Shown here piece after piece: positions 10,972 through 23,254 of a stretch of DNA of 64,000 bases. The position numbers were made by a program, and so were the translations under genes. How positions within the stretch are numbered: position 1 is the first letter of the stretch; each line of letters begins with the position of its first letter. The notes beneath the pieces were generated by a model. The model saw only the letters and a program-made list of their open reading frames with translations. It had not been told where the DNA came from and made no database searches. Where the stretch lies: positions 3,100,001-3,164,000 of the forward strand of contig OX596338.1 in the NCBI GenBank assembly GCA_951394405.1. Direction: 5' to 3'. Source of the stretch: Coprinellus micaceus (taxonomy: Eukaryota > Basidiomycota > Agaricomycetes > Agaricales > Psathyrellaceae).

Positions 10972-12365
10972 TTACAACTTATGCTTGATTTCCTTCATCG
11001 CGATTCTCTGGAACTGCTGTGCAGGCGTTCCGCTCGCAAACCGACCTGCTTGTGCTGTGGAGTGCACAGCTAAGTTAAGAATCTCATTAAACGTCAAGAA
11101 AGCCCCAGGCGCACCGTATGCTTCCCGCAAACATGCCCCATCCATACTGTTCTTCTCGTCCAGTCCAGCGTTGATCAATGATTTCACGGTGAGAAGGGAA
11201 AAGGGGTCAAGTCCCTCCAAGTCATCGAGGACGTCCTTCCGGACGACCTGGTGGAACGACTCAACGGATTGTTCGGGATATATTTTGCTAGACGATCTCC
11301 GTCAGCGATCTTCGCAGAGAAGTAGCGTCGGTGCCTACTTCAGGAACCCCGCCGCAAGTAGTTCCTGAGCGGTCTTCTTCTTTCCCCAAATCAACACTTC
11401 TTTCGCCATGCTTAAACCCACTTTGAACGTCGCGAGGGTTTCCGAGTTAGTGCTTCTCTCTGGAAATATCCACGTGTAGATTCACGTACTCCGATTAACG
11501 AAGCTCACGCTTGCCCCTCCCTCGGCAACAATACCTGCATTCCGGAGGTGAGCTTCTGTGCCGTCGTCGAGGAGCTAAAACCAGACTAACCAAGGCGGGT
11601 AAATGGGCACGCGAGCCATGTGCTGGGGAGGGCATAAATGAAGTCAAAGTGACCCAAGAAAGCTGAGGAATGAGTTTAAGTTCCAGTATGTGGGACGAAA
11701 TGAAATGAGAGCTTACCTGCCATGATTCCTGTGAGTGTGTCAAGTCAGAAAGGTAATCAAGGGTCACTTGGAATGGACATACCCATGACAGGACCGTTCA
11801 ACACTGCTACAAGAATCTTACGGTGCGAATGGAGCTGTAGAGCCATGTTAAAGTCACGCCTCGCTTCCGAACGAAATATGAACCTACAGCATGACCAACA
11901 TCTATAGTTGTATCTACCACGTATGTCTTGAAGGATTTCCGAACATTACCCAGGGTATAAATCGCATCGTTTGGGTCCTTGGCCTTGACATCCGTACCTC
12001 TGATGTCATTGCACACCATGAGCGCTAATATTGGGCGGAGTCACTCATATCGTGCTCACGCGCAGAACCAGCGTCCAGTCCCTGCAAAGGTGCGCATTGG
12101 ATTAGGAACATTGCAGAATACGGAACCAAAAATCACCTTGAAGAATGGTGACGAGGACCTCCTCGTTGGCGTCTATTTCCCTTAGTGTATCAGAGAGATA
12201 GGCGTAGTCTGTAACCATCAAATAGTCCCCATTCAGCGCAGTTCGGATAGTCCAAGTACCACACATACCTGCCGCTGTCAACGAATTGAGTGAGTCTGGC
12301 CTGTTGAGGGTCAGGGTTGCGATTCGGTCGGAAATATCAAGTGTAATGGTGCTTTCCGTGGGCAT
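10972..12365 (-). CDS. Peroxisomal delta3,delta2-enoyl-CoA isomerase (crotonase family)
   Basis: Crotonase-fold protein of 293 residues in ten exons: 12269-12365, 12137-12208, 12060-12081, 11888-11999, 11783-11834, 11717-11728, 11591-11662, 11490-11534, 11339-11420 and 10972-11287. Landmarks are TLNRPDSLNSL, the oxyanion-hole region FCAGTDVK, and LNGPVMGIMAA. IVAEGGASVSF carries the Glu that is catalytic in yeast Eci1. The last three residues are HKL, a type 1 peroxisomal targeting signal also found on yeast Dci1 (Eci1 ends HRL). Such enzymes move double bonds so that unsaturated fatty acids can enter beta-oxidation. Length fits yeast Eci1 (280 residues). The 12-nt sixth exon and 22-nt third exon are unusual but needed for phase and for the conserved motifs. 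A hydratase role is possible but less likely. Confidence 0.87.
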
Positions 12366-12855
12366 ATTGGACTTGTTAGTGACTGGCAATGGTGGTTCAA
12401 GGAAAGGGACGCCCTAACAAACGTCGACTCTCGGCGCTCAGGTCCACGGTCGTCTCGCCGGCATCTAGGGAAGCGGTAGCCGGTGACATCCCAACACCAA
12501 GCCATCACTGTTGGTCCCATGATGTGAGCAGACGAGGAAGAGGTCATGTGTAGTCCAAGCGTAGTCGGCGGATGACTTTCCATCCAACATGTAAATACTG
12601 ATGGAGAAACTATTCAAGGGTGCAAGGGAGAAGAACCGCGCGGGTGGTGTTTTCCAGCGCCGGATACAGCCAAAAGCCGTTCTGCAAGTTGGGCTAGATT
12701 TGTCTGCGGAAGGTCACCCGGGAGATCAAGTGGTGTAGATGGGAACCCAAAGGGTGGGCGAGTCGTGGTGCGTAATGAGATGCAAACCCCAAACAAGTAG
12801 TGGTACAGAAATAACATGAAGCAAATATGGCATAAGCACGGACATCTTTGGATCC
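12366..12855. other. Tandem gap, isomerase promoter
   Basis: About 490 bp lie between the stop of the armadillo gene and the isomerase ATG. Open frames on the minus strand here run on from neighbouring exons in the wrong frame and are not supported as genes. Confidence 0.5.
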
Positions 12856-15547
12856 TTACTCCGATTTCCACAATTCGAGCACCTTGCTGGCTGCGCTCGT
12901 CAACAGCTCCTCCTTCTCTTTCTTCTCCTCTGTGATCTTCTGGAGGATCGGCCGCGTCTTTTCTTGTACCCTCGTGAGATTGTAGCCCTCCGAGGCATTC
13001 CGCGAGAGCTGGATGAGGAATGTGCAGATGTTTGCCCGGATCTCTATGGGGTAGACGGCGGGGTTGTCGATATTGCGAAGAGCGCTCGCGATCATCTCCA
13101 GAGCATTCGACGCGACCGGAGGTTTCTTCTGGGACGGGTTCACAAGTGTGGGAGAGCTGGCTTCGCTTCCAATTGGTGATAGAGACGATGCATCTGCAAT
13201 GATGCTCTCGGGGGTCGGTGCGAGGATGCTCTCCAAAACAAGATCCGCTAAAATTTATGAGTCCCAAACCGAATCACACGACAAGAAAAACACATACCGC
13301 CACCCTTCTGCGTAACAAGTAGATTGAATCCAACAATGCCCTCGTTGATGAGAATGGGGAATTTCCCACTTCGAGCAAGGAACAAAGCAAGGGCGTTCAC
13401 GTTCGCTGTCGTAAGGACGGCCGCGACGGCCCTCTGCTTCTCCTTGCCTTGCCTAAGGTGGAATTCTGGGTCGTCCGACTTAACGGACACCGTGCGTCTC
13501 ATCAAAATCGTCCGGATAACATTGACGAGAACTCGCGTGCCTTCACTCTTGATAGGGACCGAGTCCGAGCGCGAGACCAACGCCATGATCTTTTGCAGAG
13601 CAGTCGTATAGTTAGAGTCGGCACCAAGAAGTGGGAGCGCAGTTGCCAGCGCGTGTTCGACTAGGAGGTCGTTCAATCAGCGAACTTGGAATGATAGGAG
13701 TTGAACTCACGATCAGCATTGCACAGGTGTTTAACCACACCGATAGCATTCAGTTGAAGAACGATTGCCATTTGGTCTGCTCCCTCATCCCAGATTTCGC
13801 TTTCGTTGATTCTCTGGACGATATGGGTTTCTGCGAGAGCCTTGGGTATGATGGGAGATAGATTCGCAGATTGTGCGACATGCTTGAGGAGACCGAGGAT
13901 GCCGTGCTTCAATTTCACGTCCGTTGAGGGTGCGAAGATATACTTTGATGAGAGGGCAGGAGCGAGGGATAGCGGGTCTGACACCAATGCCGTGGACGTT
14001 TTCTCTGAAGGAATGGTTAGCTCCGTTCCAACGCTCACACGCCGTATACAACTCACCCCGTCGAGCAAGATTTCCTAGAGAAAGACTGGCACAGATAACC
14101 AAATCGTCTCGGTGAAGCGCCGATGGATCCTTCTCCACCGCGTCAACGTAGTCCTTGATCCATTTAGCCATGGTATGGACGAACTCTCCTCCAGGCTTGT
14201 TGTCGATAGAATCGTCCCACAGAACGTCCCCGTTCTTCTCCTCTCCGGCGACTTCGACTACGGACTTGATAAGAGCGGCCTTGCACATGTTGAATTTCTT
14301 CTCCTTCCGCTCCCTGTCTTCACGGCTTATTGTAGGGTGATTCCAGGTTGGAGGGTACGTGCCGTTCTCGATGAACTCGACCATGGTCTTGAAGCAAGGG
14401 ACACCCAGGTGCTCATCGGCGAAGCAGTAGCCGCGCGCAAGGGCAAGGCGAATATCCTCTACATCCAGCGACAGGGATTCCAATACTGTGCAGACTTCCT
14501 CCAACACTTCGAAATCGGCTTGGACAAGGGTGGTGAAGAAGGAAGGGTCGGACTTCAATGCTGAGCTCGCCTGGATCTCATAAGGGCCAATGAACCTTGC
14601 GAGGGTAGGGGTAATCCAGGGCAAAGATTCTGGTCCCATTATTTGACGCGTGGCTGTTTACTGTGAGCCCAAGGAGCGCAAAAGGTGACGCGATCACTCA
14701 CATTCATCCTTTGGGTCGTCCTTCGTATCCTTCAGCTCTGATACTGTCCTCCACGCCCAACTAGAGATCCCACTCCTCAAAGTCCATGATTCTTTCGTCG
14801 CGTCATCAGCTGATATACCGAGCCATGACATAGGCTGATAGACGGATGCCGAAAGCTTGACAATAGTCAAAGCTGTCTCGAGCGAGATCAACCTGAACTT
14901 TACAGCGTCTAAATTGGGTCAGCACACCATTTGCTTGGCGATTTCGAACAGACGCGTACCATATCCAAGAGAAGCGTTCAAAAGCACTCCAATAGCTGTG
15001 CGAATGACGTGGAGGTGTGAAATACTGAGATCGAGAGGCACAACTGCCACAGGAGAAGGCGTCCGCTCCGCGTATCCCTCCAACAAGTTCACAATCACTT
15101 GAGGGAGCCCGGCGTCGAGGATATAACCCCTATTCGAATCTTCAAGGCTTTAGTTACATTCCAAGCACCAGTCCAAGGGTGGCCCACCATGATCCAAGCA
15201 GAGGTTCGCCGACACACGCAGCACCTCGAAAATAGGCGCCGTGTATTCATCTGCGGGGTATGGGGCGCCGTGCAGTGCGAGAGTAATGAGAGATGCAAGA
15301 TTTTGTGGTAGGGATGACTTCCCAAGGATGTCATGGTTGTCAACTAAACGGTTATATCAGGCACTGAACCTCGAGACAACAGTACTGGGTGTCTGTTACC
15401 TCCTTCTCCCCGTACCCTGAGATTGTTGGCAATCAAGCGAGCAACCGAAGCCACCTCGTTCCATGTTTGGGGCGAGTCATTGGCCTTGATCGAGGAGAGA
15501 AGAGAAGCAAGCTGCCCCTCCAGCGCCGTTACGTCGACGGCAGACAT
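12856..15547 (-). CDS. Armadillo-repeat protein, SmgGDS/RAP1GDS1-like
   Basis: Multi-exon gene encoding roughly 700 residues of alpha-helical repeats. It starts at the ATG at 15547 (MSAVDVTALEGQL) and stops at 12856-12858 (KVLELWKSE). The pattern of short helices, for example ANLCLDHDSNRGYILDAG, and later NEGIVGFNLLVTQKGG, is that of armadillo repeats. Overall it resembles fungal homologues of SmgGDS (RAP1GDS1), a guanine-nucleotide exchange factor and chaperone for prenylated Rho/Rap-type GTPases. That family assignment is from memory of the pattern and is only moderately sure; another armadillo family is possible. No membrane segment or signal peptide is seen. The gene is divergent from the OTU gene, with 182 bp between the two ATGs. 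Confidence 0.6.
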
Positions 15548-15729
15548 GGGGGTCAAGAGAGATATGAATTCGAGTCAAAGTCCACAGCTGCGCCCTCAGA
15601 TTGTGATCATCTCCGCAATCACTGGCCGTGGCTGTGCCAATTACCTCGGTAGTTGAGGGGCCTATTAGTATTAATCCTTTTCGACGCGCTCCACATCCTC
15701 CTCTCCAACCCCACGCCCTCTCAACGAAG
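15548..15729. promoter_or_regulatory. Shared divergent promoter, armadillo and OTU genes
   Basis: Only 182 bp separate the two start codons, so both promoters and 5' untranslated regions must fit or overlap here. No clear TATA box is visible. Confidence 0.55.
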
Positions 15730-16742
15730 ATGGCCGGCAAGAAAAACAAGAGAAGGGCGCAGAGCAGGTACCCTACGCCTCCACCCATTGCCGACGACGA
15801 CAACGACGACCTTGTGAACCAGCTCCTCGACCAGTTGGGGTCCACCGATGTAGCAGCACAAACACAATCGGCGACACTGTTGAACGAGATGGACCTGAAC
15901 TCACAGGCAGACCAACTTGAGGCCCAGCCCAAGCGGTCGGCGAAGGATCGCTACAAGGCTCGGCAGGCAAGCATTAGCTTTGCATAACTTCACTTGTGAA
16001 GTGATAACGTTGCTACTGGCAGGCTCGAAAAGCGGCGGCCCTGGCCCAGTCGTTCTCCCCCGATGATCCAGCAAACGAAGCCAGACTACAGAGGGAAGCA
16101 GACGATGAGAGAAATGCAATAACAGAGGCATGCCAGCAACTGAATGTCGTGATGCACGAGGTACGGCTTCCGTTCCGTGCGACATCTTTACATGCTCTCG
16201 TTTCCTCACTCCCTCTCCTAGATAAACCCCGACGGCCATTGCTTATTCTCCGCGGTAGCCGACCAACTTGCCTTGCTTGGCGTCATACCCCCACAACAAG
16301 CAAGGTATGAGTTTGTGCGGGCAGCAGCAGCCAACTACATCTACTCCCATCCCGATGACTTCATCCCGTTCCTTCCATCAACAGATGGAGAGGACGGATA
16401 TGGGGCCGATGTGCCAGGCCTCATGAGCCCAGAGCAGTTTAAGAGATACTGCGAATCAATAAAGGATACCGCGATTTGGGGAGGGGAGCCTGAAATCCTC
16501 GCTCTGAGCAGAGCATTCGGGATCCCAATCCATGTCGTTCAGGCGGGCCAACCACGGGTAGTGGTCCACAACCCGACGACCGACGGGAGTGCCTTGAATG
16601 CCCCACCGGCCAGGATCAGCTACCACCGGAGAATGTATGGCCTTGGAGAGGTACGTTTTGCAGCGCAATCAAGTGTGGTTTCGTCCTCATCCGCCTCCAG
16701 CACTACAACTCCCTGCGGCCTATACAAGTAGCAGCCTCATAG
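15730..16742 (+). CDS. OTU-domain cysteine protease (OTUD6-like deubiquitinase)
   Basis: Predicted 281-residue protein in four exons: 15730-15966, 16023-16160, 16222-16650 and 16701-16742. The N-terminal third is basic and charged (MAGKKNKRRAQ...), then predicted coiled helix, as in OTUD6B. The OTU domain holds the catalytic Cys in INPDGHCLFSAVADQ and the catalytic His in the last exon (HYNSL), with RFAFGIPIHV-like core strands between. Family members remove ubiquitin chains and OTUD6B is linked to translation control. The first intron (15967-16022) starts with GC rather than GT (CAG|GCAAGC). No in-frame GT alternative restores RQARKAAALAQ. The last exon is only 42 nt but supplies the catalytic His. 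Confidence 0.88.
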
Positions 16743-17018
16743 CACCCAACGTTCGTTTCCACATCCATGACATCATACAGGCACAACTTTACATGGTTAA
16801 ACTGGTTATGCGTCTAAACCGCACTGCTGCGGATGCTTGCGTTGACGGCGTCGGTGAGTAGAATATTAAATTGAGTGCATAGAGTCGGTAGTCCATTCGT
16901 CTACGTTGGTATTTAGAAACGACAACCAAAGGGGGCATCCTCGTTGCATCGGAGCGAAAGGGAAAGAGGGGGGGGGAGCAAAATGACAAGCAGCAGATAC
17001 GTAAAATGGTAAAGGCAA
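16743..17018. other. Convergent gap
   Basis: About 276 bp separate the OTU and anoctamin stop codons, including a poly-G run near 16970. No gene is seen. Confidence 0.5.
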
Positions 17019-19608
17019 TCAGGCCTCCTTGACTATCCTCTGGATTTCGTCCACTCCTTCATCATGCTCCCAAAACACATCCGTTACATCTCCCTTCCTC
17101 GCCCTCCTCCGATCCACATTCATACTCACATCCTCCACAATTTCCGCATCCCCGATCACGCCCTTCCCTCCCTTCAAGAACTTCTCCTTGATGACCTGGT
17201 CCTCCCTCTCCCACTCAGCCACCTCCTTGCTACCTTTCCACCAAACCTTCTCCACAACGTGCTTGATGACCGCCCGGACGACGAGATAGGCATGTGACGC
17301 TACCAGGGCGACGAGGGCAGCCTTCACCAAGAGGTCCTTTGTAGCCCCGAACGTTAACCCACTCGACCCGTCTACGCCCCACACCACATCGCCCTCAGCC
17401 CCTGACGCAGAAACGAGATGTTCGGAGGCCTTCATTGACAGGTTTCCAGGGGTCGTAGAGAGGCCCTCCTGCGTAATTGTCGTCGCGTTGAAGAACGCGT
17501 TGACGAAGGGGAATGGTGTAGAGGTGAGGAAAGAGAGAAGGGACGATGATTCACTTAGAGAGGGGGAGAAAAGGTAGACAAGCGCCGAGTTTGTGAGGGC
17601 GCTCAACCAGGTGAGGAATGAAAGGGCTTCCAGCCATGGGCCAATCGTATCCGTGCGAACAGGCACTGGGCGGCGGTGGTGGACTGTGATCTTGAACGCA
17701 TCGGATTTGAGCTCGAAGATGTTATTAATGAGCGCCATGACTATCACGAACCATTAGTTCGAAGGACCTTGAGGGAGGTTCAAAGAGAACATACCAGAGG
17801 CAAGAGGCCAAATCGTCGACCACGCCGCCACGTACCCAAACTGCACGATCATCTCGTTATAGTCCGTGAAGAGGGTGTACTCAGGCAACGCCATCTCCTT
17901 CCTGACTTTCTCTAGGTATACCCTCTCCTCCAAGCCCCCCTTCTCCTGCTCGTCCTCAAACACGACCTTCTTCTTCGGGCCCTCGGGGCTCGAGCTCGGG
18001 TCAGAGGAGCCGTTTCCATTCTTCTTCAAAGCTCCATTCGCAGACGCTCCGCCAGATTTCTTGTTCCTGAAACTCTCGATGGCGCGTAGGACGAAGGGAA
18101 GCCCAACTTCAAGGAAGGTACCAACGATCTGGTTCGTGACGGTGAACGCAAACATCTGGTCCCTGAGTCTTGCAGGGTTGAGCTTTTTGATTGCGTTGCT
18201 GTGGTCGACATCCCACACGCCGGGGCTCTGAACCAAGTGGTGCGACAGGAATCTCTGCTGCACAAACTGCATGACGCCCTCCCCAAATGGTACATAAACA
18301 AAGGCGGAGAGGGCCAATCCCGAGTAAGAGACAAGCGCCCCGAGAGCAAAGGTCTTGAGCGTAAGCGATGCGGCGTACGTCGAATGGTGCGAGTGGTTCT
18401 CCCATTGCGTCAACTTCACCGCGAGGTAGTTGTAAAGGGCCAAGAACCGTGGCACGAGCAACACGAACAGAACTGTGGGTGTGAACCCTACGACTTGCTT
18501 CCCTGGTCCCTCGTACAGATGGGTAATGAACGCTTCGAACACGAAGATCCCAGTGAGGATGGAGGTGAGGGCGAATCCGAAGAGGGCTATGACCGGAAGG
18601 GTGAGGAGGATACGGAATTCCCGGACATACCACGGCATTCCGGGGGTGTACTGGGCCCGCCTTCGTTCGACACGGAATGAATTACGTGTCCCAAAGCGCA
18701 AAGACAGGATACGCTCGTGCACGCGCCACCATTCAACAAAGAAGGTGGACCACAGAGCCACGAGGAGCGAGTACCAAGGGTTGTAGGGCCCGAGGAAGAG
18801 GTGGGCGAAGAGTCCGAGGGCGGCTGGGAAGATGAGAAATATCGTGTAAGACGAGAGGAAAGCAAAGTAGTATGCCACCGCGTCGCCGAATTGCTCTCGG
18901 ATTCTACCAAGCGGGACAGAGGCTAGGTTCTTGAGCTTCCATGCTTTGACCCATCGTTCGTTGAAATCGCGGTTCTGCATGGGCGTAATGGACTCAACGA
19001 GATCCCATTCAGGAGCATCGTTGGAGATTCCAAGGCCACCATCGGTGGGGGTGGAGGAGATGTATGCGTGGACGAGGCGAATGCGCTCGGCTGGGGAGAG
19101 GGGCTCCAACCCCACATTCGGGGTTACGGGGAGGCCAGAGAGGAAGTCTGAGCGCCTGTGAGCACCTGTCAGTATACCATGTACGGAGCGTCGATTCCGT
19201 AGCGGCCTCCGACTTCTAGAAGTCGAGGCAAAGGCTCAAATAAAAGATTATATCCCCTTGAATGCTACAGTGACGGGGCTCAAAGAGAAGACCCTACTCG
19301 CTCGAGCAGTTGGACAGCGAGAATGTACGGCAGGACCGCCACACAGGTAGGACAGTCACGAATAGTACTCACCTCTCTCTGACAACGAGATTGTGCAAGA
19401 CCTCATCCGGGCATGTCACAAAGACCAAAAGATGCCCCAGCGATTCCCCCCTCCTTCCAACCGCGTTCAATCCTGCATATGTCAGGGTCTCGATAAGCCT
19501 CCGGTACTGCTTCTCGGCCTTCCTTCCCTCTTCTCTCCTTGTCCTCGAGCCTTTGTTGCTCTTGCTCACTCGGAACGCGATAACGAGGTCGACGTCGGGC
19601 GCAAACAT
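17019..19608 (-). CDS. Anoctamin/TMEM16 family membrane protein (Ist2-like)
   Basis: Predicted 772-residue polytopic protein in three exons: 19373-19608, 17795-19155 and 17019-17740. The soluble N-terminal domain (APDVDLVIAFRV ... RRLIETLTYAGLNAVGRRGE) precedes the conserved ERWVKAWKLKNLASVPLGRIREQFGD-type entry and about ten membrane segments. The calcium-site region is intact by eye: TDYNEMIVQFGYVAAW, then MALINNIFELKSDAFK with the Glu and Asp pair used in nhTMEM16 and afTMEM16. Those fungal relatives (about 735 residues) are calcium-activated lipid scramblases; yeast Ist2 instead tethers ER to plasma membrane with a long polybasic tail. This protein has only a short acidic tail, so scrambling is more likely than Ist2-type tethering. 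The start is the first ATG matching family N-termini; an open frame continues upstream to about 19842 without ATG. Confidence 0.88.
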
Positions 19609-20359
19609 GGCGTGTGCACCGTCGGGTCTGATTTGCAGGCTGACCCAGTCAGATATCGCGACGAGCCAGGTGTCACGAGTGGCCTTGGTACCGTTAGCGT
19701 CGTCGTTGGGGTTTGAGAGAGGGTCGTTGGGGCTGGAGCCACCGACACGAGCCCGAAGTTGAGTCGAGGAAGGGCTTCGTGGACGCAGCGTGGTCACTGG
19801 AGCTGCTAAAGGCGGCGCAACAATGACGACACACACGGTCACAGTATTCCTGATGTCAGAGTACCGTCGACAAGGTGTGATGAAAGATCACAAAGTGTAC
19901 TGAACGAACGTAGTGCGAGTGTACTGGAAATTGTAGAAGGACAAAATGGAGGTACGAAAGCGAGGACCCTCGACTTCCACGCCGGCCCACGCCTTTCTAT
20001 CAACTGCCTCGCGCCTAGCTTCTTCCCCAGTCTCCAATGGTGCATCCAGGTTGTTCCTGACGCAATCCCTGTGCTTAATTGTTCAAGGATAACAACCTGT
20101 TCGAGGAGCAAGACCCCCACGAGGCTCAAGCTATATCGTTGGGGTACGCCACTGAATTGGCCCCCAACTTACGAGCCCTTTGCAGTGTGCACTCCTCGAT
20201 ACCAGGGCAGGTACTCGTTGAGTAGAGCTAACTGTAGTGCGTCTCGTGAACGCATACCGTGTATTATGAACAAGCTGGCGCTTCCGCGCCATTCCCCGCC
20301 GTACGAGTCGCAAGAACATAAATCTGTGGCTTCGAAAGACTACCTAAAGTATCCCAGAC
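19609..20359. other. Gap upstream of anoctamin
   Basis: About 750 bp. The anoctamin frame stays open past the chosen ATG to roughly 19842, so a further 5' exon or an upstream start cannot be ruled out. Otherwise I see no gene; the region should contain the anoctamin promoter and the adaptin 3' end. Confidence 0.45.
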
Positions 20360-23067
20360 CTAGAACAACAGATCTTCATCCCTCCCCCGATGAGCACCCG
20401 CCCCCATCGGTTTCGGCTCGTCCGCAAGGTAATTGCTGAACGCACTGTCCAGATTGGAGTATGGATCGTCATTCCGCTTGGGCGCAGGCGAAGTGGGCTC
20501 CTCGTCAGAGCTATCGCCAGCATCGTCATCCTTCCCGACCGGTCTTGGTGGAGCTACAGTAGCAGGCCGTGGTGGGAGCGGAGGCTGCACTGGGCCATTG
20601 CTGCCGTTGCTTTCGTCAATCAGTGTCCCTGTCCGTGGGGGCTCAGAGGTAGGTGGCTCGTTGTCTCCGTGGCGTTCGACAGGTCCAGGACCCGAAACTA
20701 CGACCTGTGTGCTGGGCAACTGGGGCCTTGGTAGGTGTACCATTGTGACTCTCGAGTTGGGGTTGAGGGCAGGGCTGTCGGTAAGCGATCTACCCGCGGC
20801 ATTGCGAATGAAAGTCTGAGGCACAGAAGTCAGCCGATGAAGGGGGATGGCCTAGCGAATATGCCTACCTCTGGGTTTTTATGATAAATGCTGCTCAGAG
20901 TTCCTGTATGGAGAAGGAGTTGGTCGAGAGCGCCCCTGTCCATACGATCAGAGTCAGTCGTGATGGGCGGTTTCGGTGCAAGCACGATCTCTCCTGCGAG
21001 GGTGGGGTTGATGGCCAGCATTCGCCAGTACATGAAGCCGCGATCGCGCAGGTCAGGGTTATCGACATCCTCCGTTGCCCATTTTAAGATCTTGTGCACC
21101 AGATTCTTCGCTGTCTCCGACTTGGACTTGTAGATGAATAGTTTCACTGTCGCAGTTAGAAGCGCCAATTGCACCTAAGGCAAGGGAAGGGGTCAATTCT
21201 GTGTCCGACGACCCTGTGAATAATATCACCTCTACGCTTTCTTCCAGAAAGCTATCCACTAGCACTTCCAACAGGTCGTCCGCATTATCGATCTTGTCGG
21301 CATACTGCCCAATAATCCAGATGATTGCCGCTTTAGATTCCGGTTCGTCCAACGAGTCGAGCCGCTCGCAGAGCTTGGGTATGATCCCTTCATATTGTCC
21401 AGGATACCGCCTGAAGATATCTTTAGTCACAATCACCGCTTCCTGCACCACATATGACATCCCGGCTTCGATTAGTTCGAGCAAGGACTGGATGCAACCG
21501 TCTGCTGCCGACTCGACCTTGATAGCCAAGCGACCTATTGACCGTACTGCTTTGCGGACGAAGTCGATGTCAACCTCGGACGCGTATCTGTGGCGAAGAG
21601 CGTCGGGTGAATAGGACAAGATGCTTGGTGAGTAATTAAACTCACTCTTGTAATTCGGCCAGAACCTCTTTGCAGTTCTCAGCGCGTGCCAATCGATACA
21701 TGATTTCTAGCTTGGCCAATTTCACATATATGGGATCGTTGTATTTGCAGAAGAAAACCTTGACGTCGTTCTTAAGAACAGCGGGTCGTCTCTGAATGAT
21801 CAGGAGGATATTCCGGAGCGCAACATATTGCACTTCGGGTCCAGAGGACAACAGTGCCACTAAATGAGAGCCTTTCAGTATCGGAGTACAATAGTAATGG
21901 GAGACTCGAAGTTCCTACCCAAAGGTGGGCCCATCTTCTTGCAAAGATATTCGATGAGACGGCGGTTCTCCATGTAATTCATGAGATACAGAAGGATTTT
22001 GATTGTCGTGAGGACCACAGCAGAGTTGGCGTGCGATAACTGGGCCTGTATCCGCTCAGCCATGATCTCTGCGTCCGAATGCCGTTCGGGGACAAATCGC
22101 AATAGTGAGTCAAGGATGTAAATCTGCCCCCATCTTCAGGGGAATCAATGCCCGTCCGCGTGTGAGGGTTAAAAGGTGGACAACGCACTCTGAGCTCTCG
22201 TCAAGCGCCGCAAGAAGCTTATTCGCAGTTGTCAAGTTCAACTTGAAGATGACGCCGTCTGGCCTATCTCCAATCTCCGACAGTGCTGCCACAGCGTTAG
22301 CGACCACGGTAGCATTCGCGTCCAGCATGAGGTCTCGCAACATCTCCACGAAGCCACCCTTTTCTGCTCTTCGGGGGTCTGCACTGTAAAGTTTCGCGAC
22401 GCATATAGCCGCGGTCTTGCGAACGTATGGATCTCGGTCTCGAAGGCAATGTCGAAGGTTCTCGGTGAGGGCGTCGATGACGACGGGTATAGGGATATAG
22501 GACATGGTTCGGATGGCCAGAGCACGGATAAGGGGGTTTCGGTCGTTGACATCCTGGGTTTAACGTAGGATCAGCATTGTCGGGAACAGTTTTCAAGGAC
22601 TTACCTGCAAGAAGAATGGAATGACCATGTTGATTTGGTCAGGCTTTGCCGACCTCCCATAGCTGACGAGGAAGAGGTAGACCACTGCTCGAATTAATAC
22701 ATTGACACAATACGGATGCCCACAGGAACTCACTCTTCTTTATCTCCAGCAGTGGGGTTCCTAAGCACTGCACAACATCGAGGAACAGGGCCGACACTTG
22801 GAGGGGTCGTGAGCAGCCGATGGCTTGGGGATGTCTGGAGAGCATACGAACTGTCATTTCCCATGGTGATGTTCGCGACGATCTTCTTGAGCACCGTCTT
22901 GCGCTTGACAAATTTCTTGTCCTTCGCCTCAGCTGCATGGAGGTCTGCCCGGAATTCCTGTGTATAGGCTAGGCGCTCGGACGCGGGGACGATGATGATG
23001 AGGTAGGTAGGCTTCGTACCTCAATCTTTCCCCTCGTAAAGAACTTGGCATCCTGCCCTGCCGACAT
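20360..23067 (-). CDS. AP complex beta-adaptin, large subunit
   Basis: Multi-exon gene encoding roughly 730-750 residues, from the ATG at 23067 ([17 protein letters not shown]) to TAG at 20360-20362. The adaptin N-terminal HEAT solenoid is unmistakable: [75 protein letters not shown], and [16 protein letters not shown]. Beta subunits of AP-1 and AP-2 bind clathrin and sort cargo at the trans-Golgi, endosome or plasma membrane. After the trunk only a Pro/Ser-rich acidic hinge remains (about 155 residues, ending GRDEDLLF). The appendage (ear) domain of animal beta-adaptins is absent, as in yeast Apl2. DEDLLF resembles a clathrin-box-like acidic hydrophobic motif. AP-1 versus AP-2 cannot be settled by eye. 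Confidence 0.9.
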
Positions 23068-23114
23068 ATTGGTTCGTTACTGGGGGTGTTGTGGGCTTGC
23101 CCGACCCACGGTGG

Positions 23115-23122
23115 TATATATA
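23115..23122. promoter_or_regulatory. TATATATA box in the adaptin/Nepro-like divergent promoter
   Basis: A palindromic TATATATA lies within the 187 bp between the two start codons. It is about 50 bp upstream of the adaptin ATG and about 130 bp upstream of the plus-strand ATG at 23255. Being palindromic, it could serve either direction. Confidence 0.45.
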
Positions 23123-23254
23123 GTCCGCGAGAGAGCAGGGAGAGCGTGGAGGAAGTGGTCAAGCAGCCCATGTCAGTGTCGGCGACTAATTGGCCATCAT
23201 TCGGAAATGATCTGAGGTTCATCTCTGGGTTTCCTCTGCACCAACTCCTTCGAA

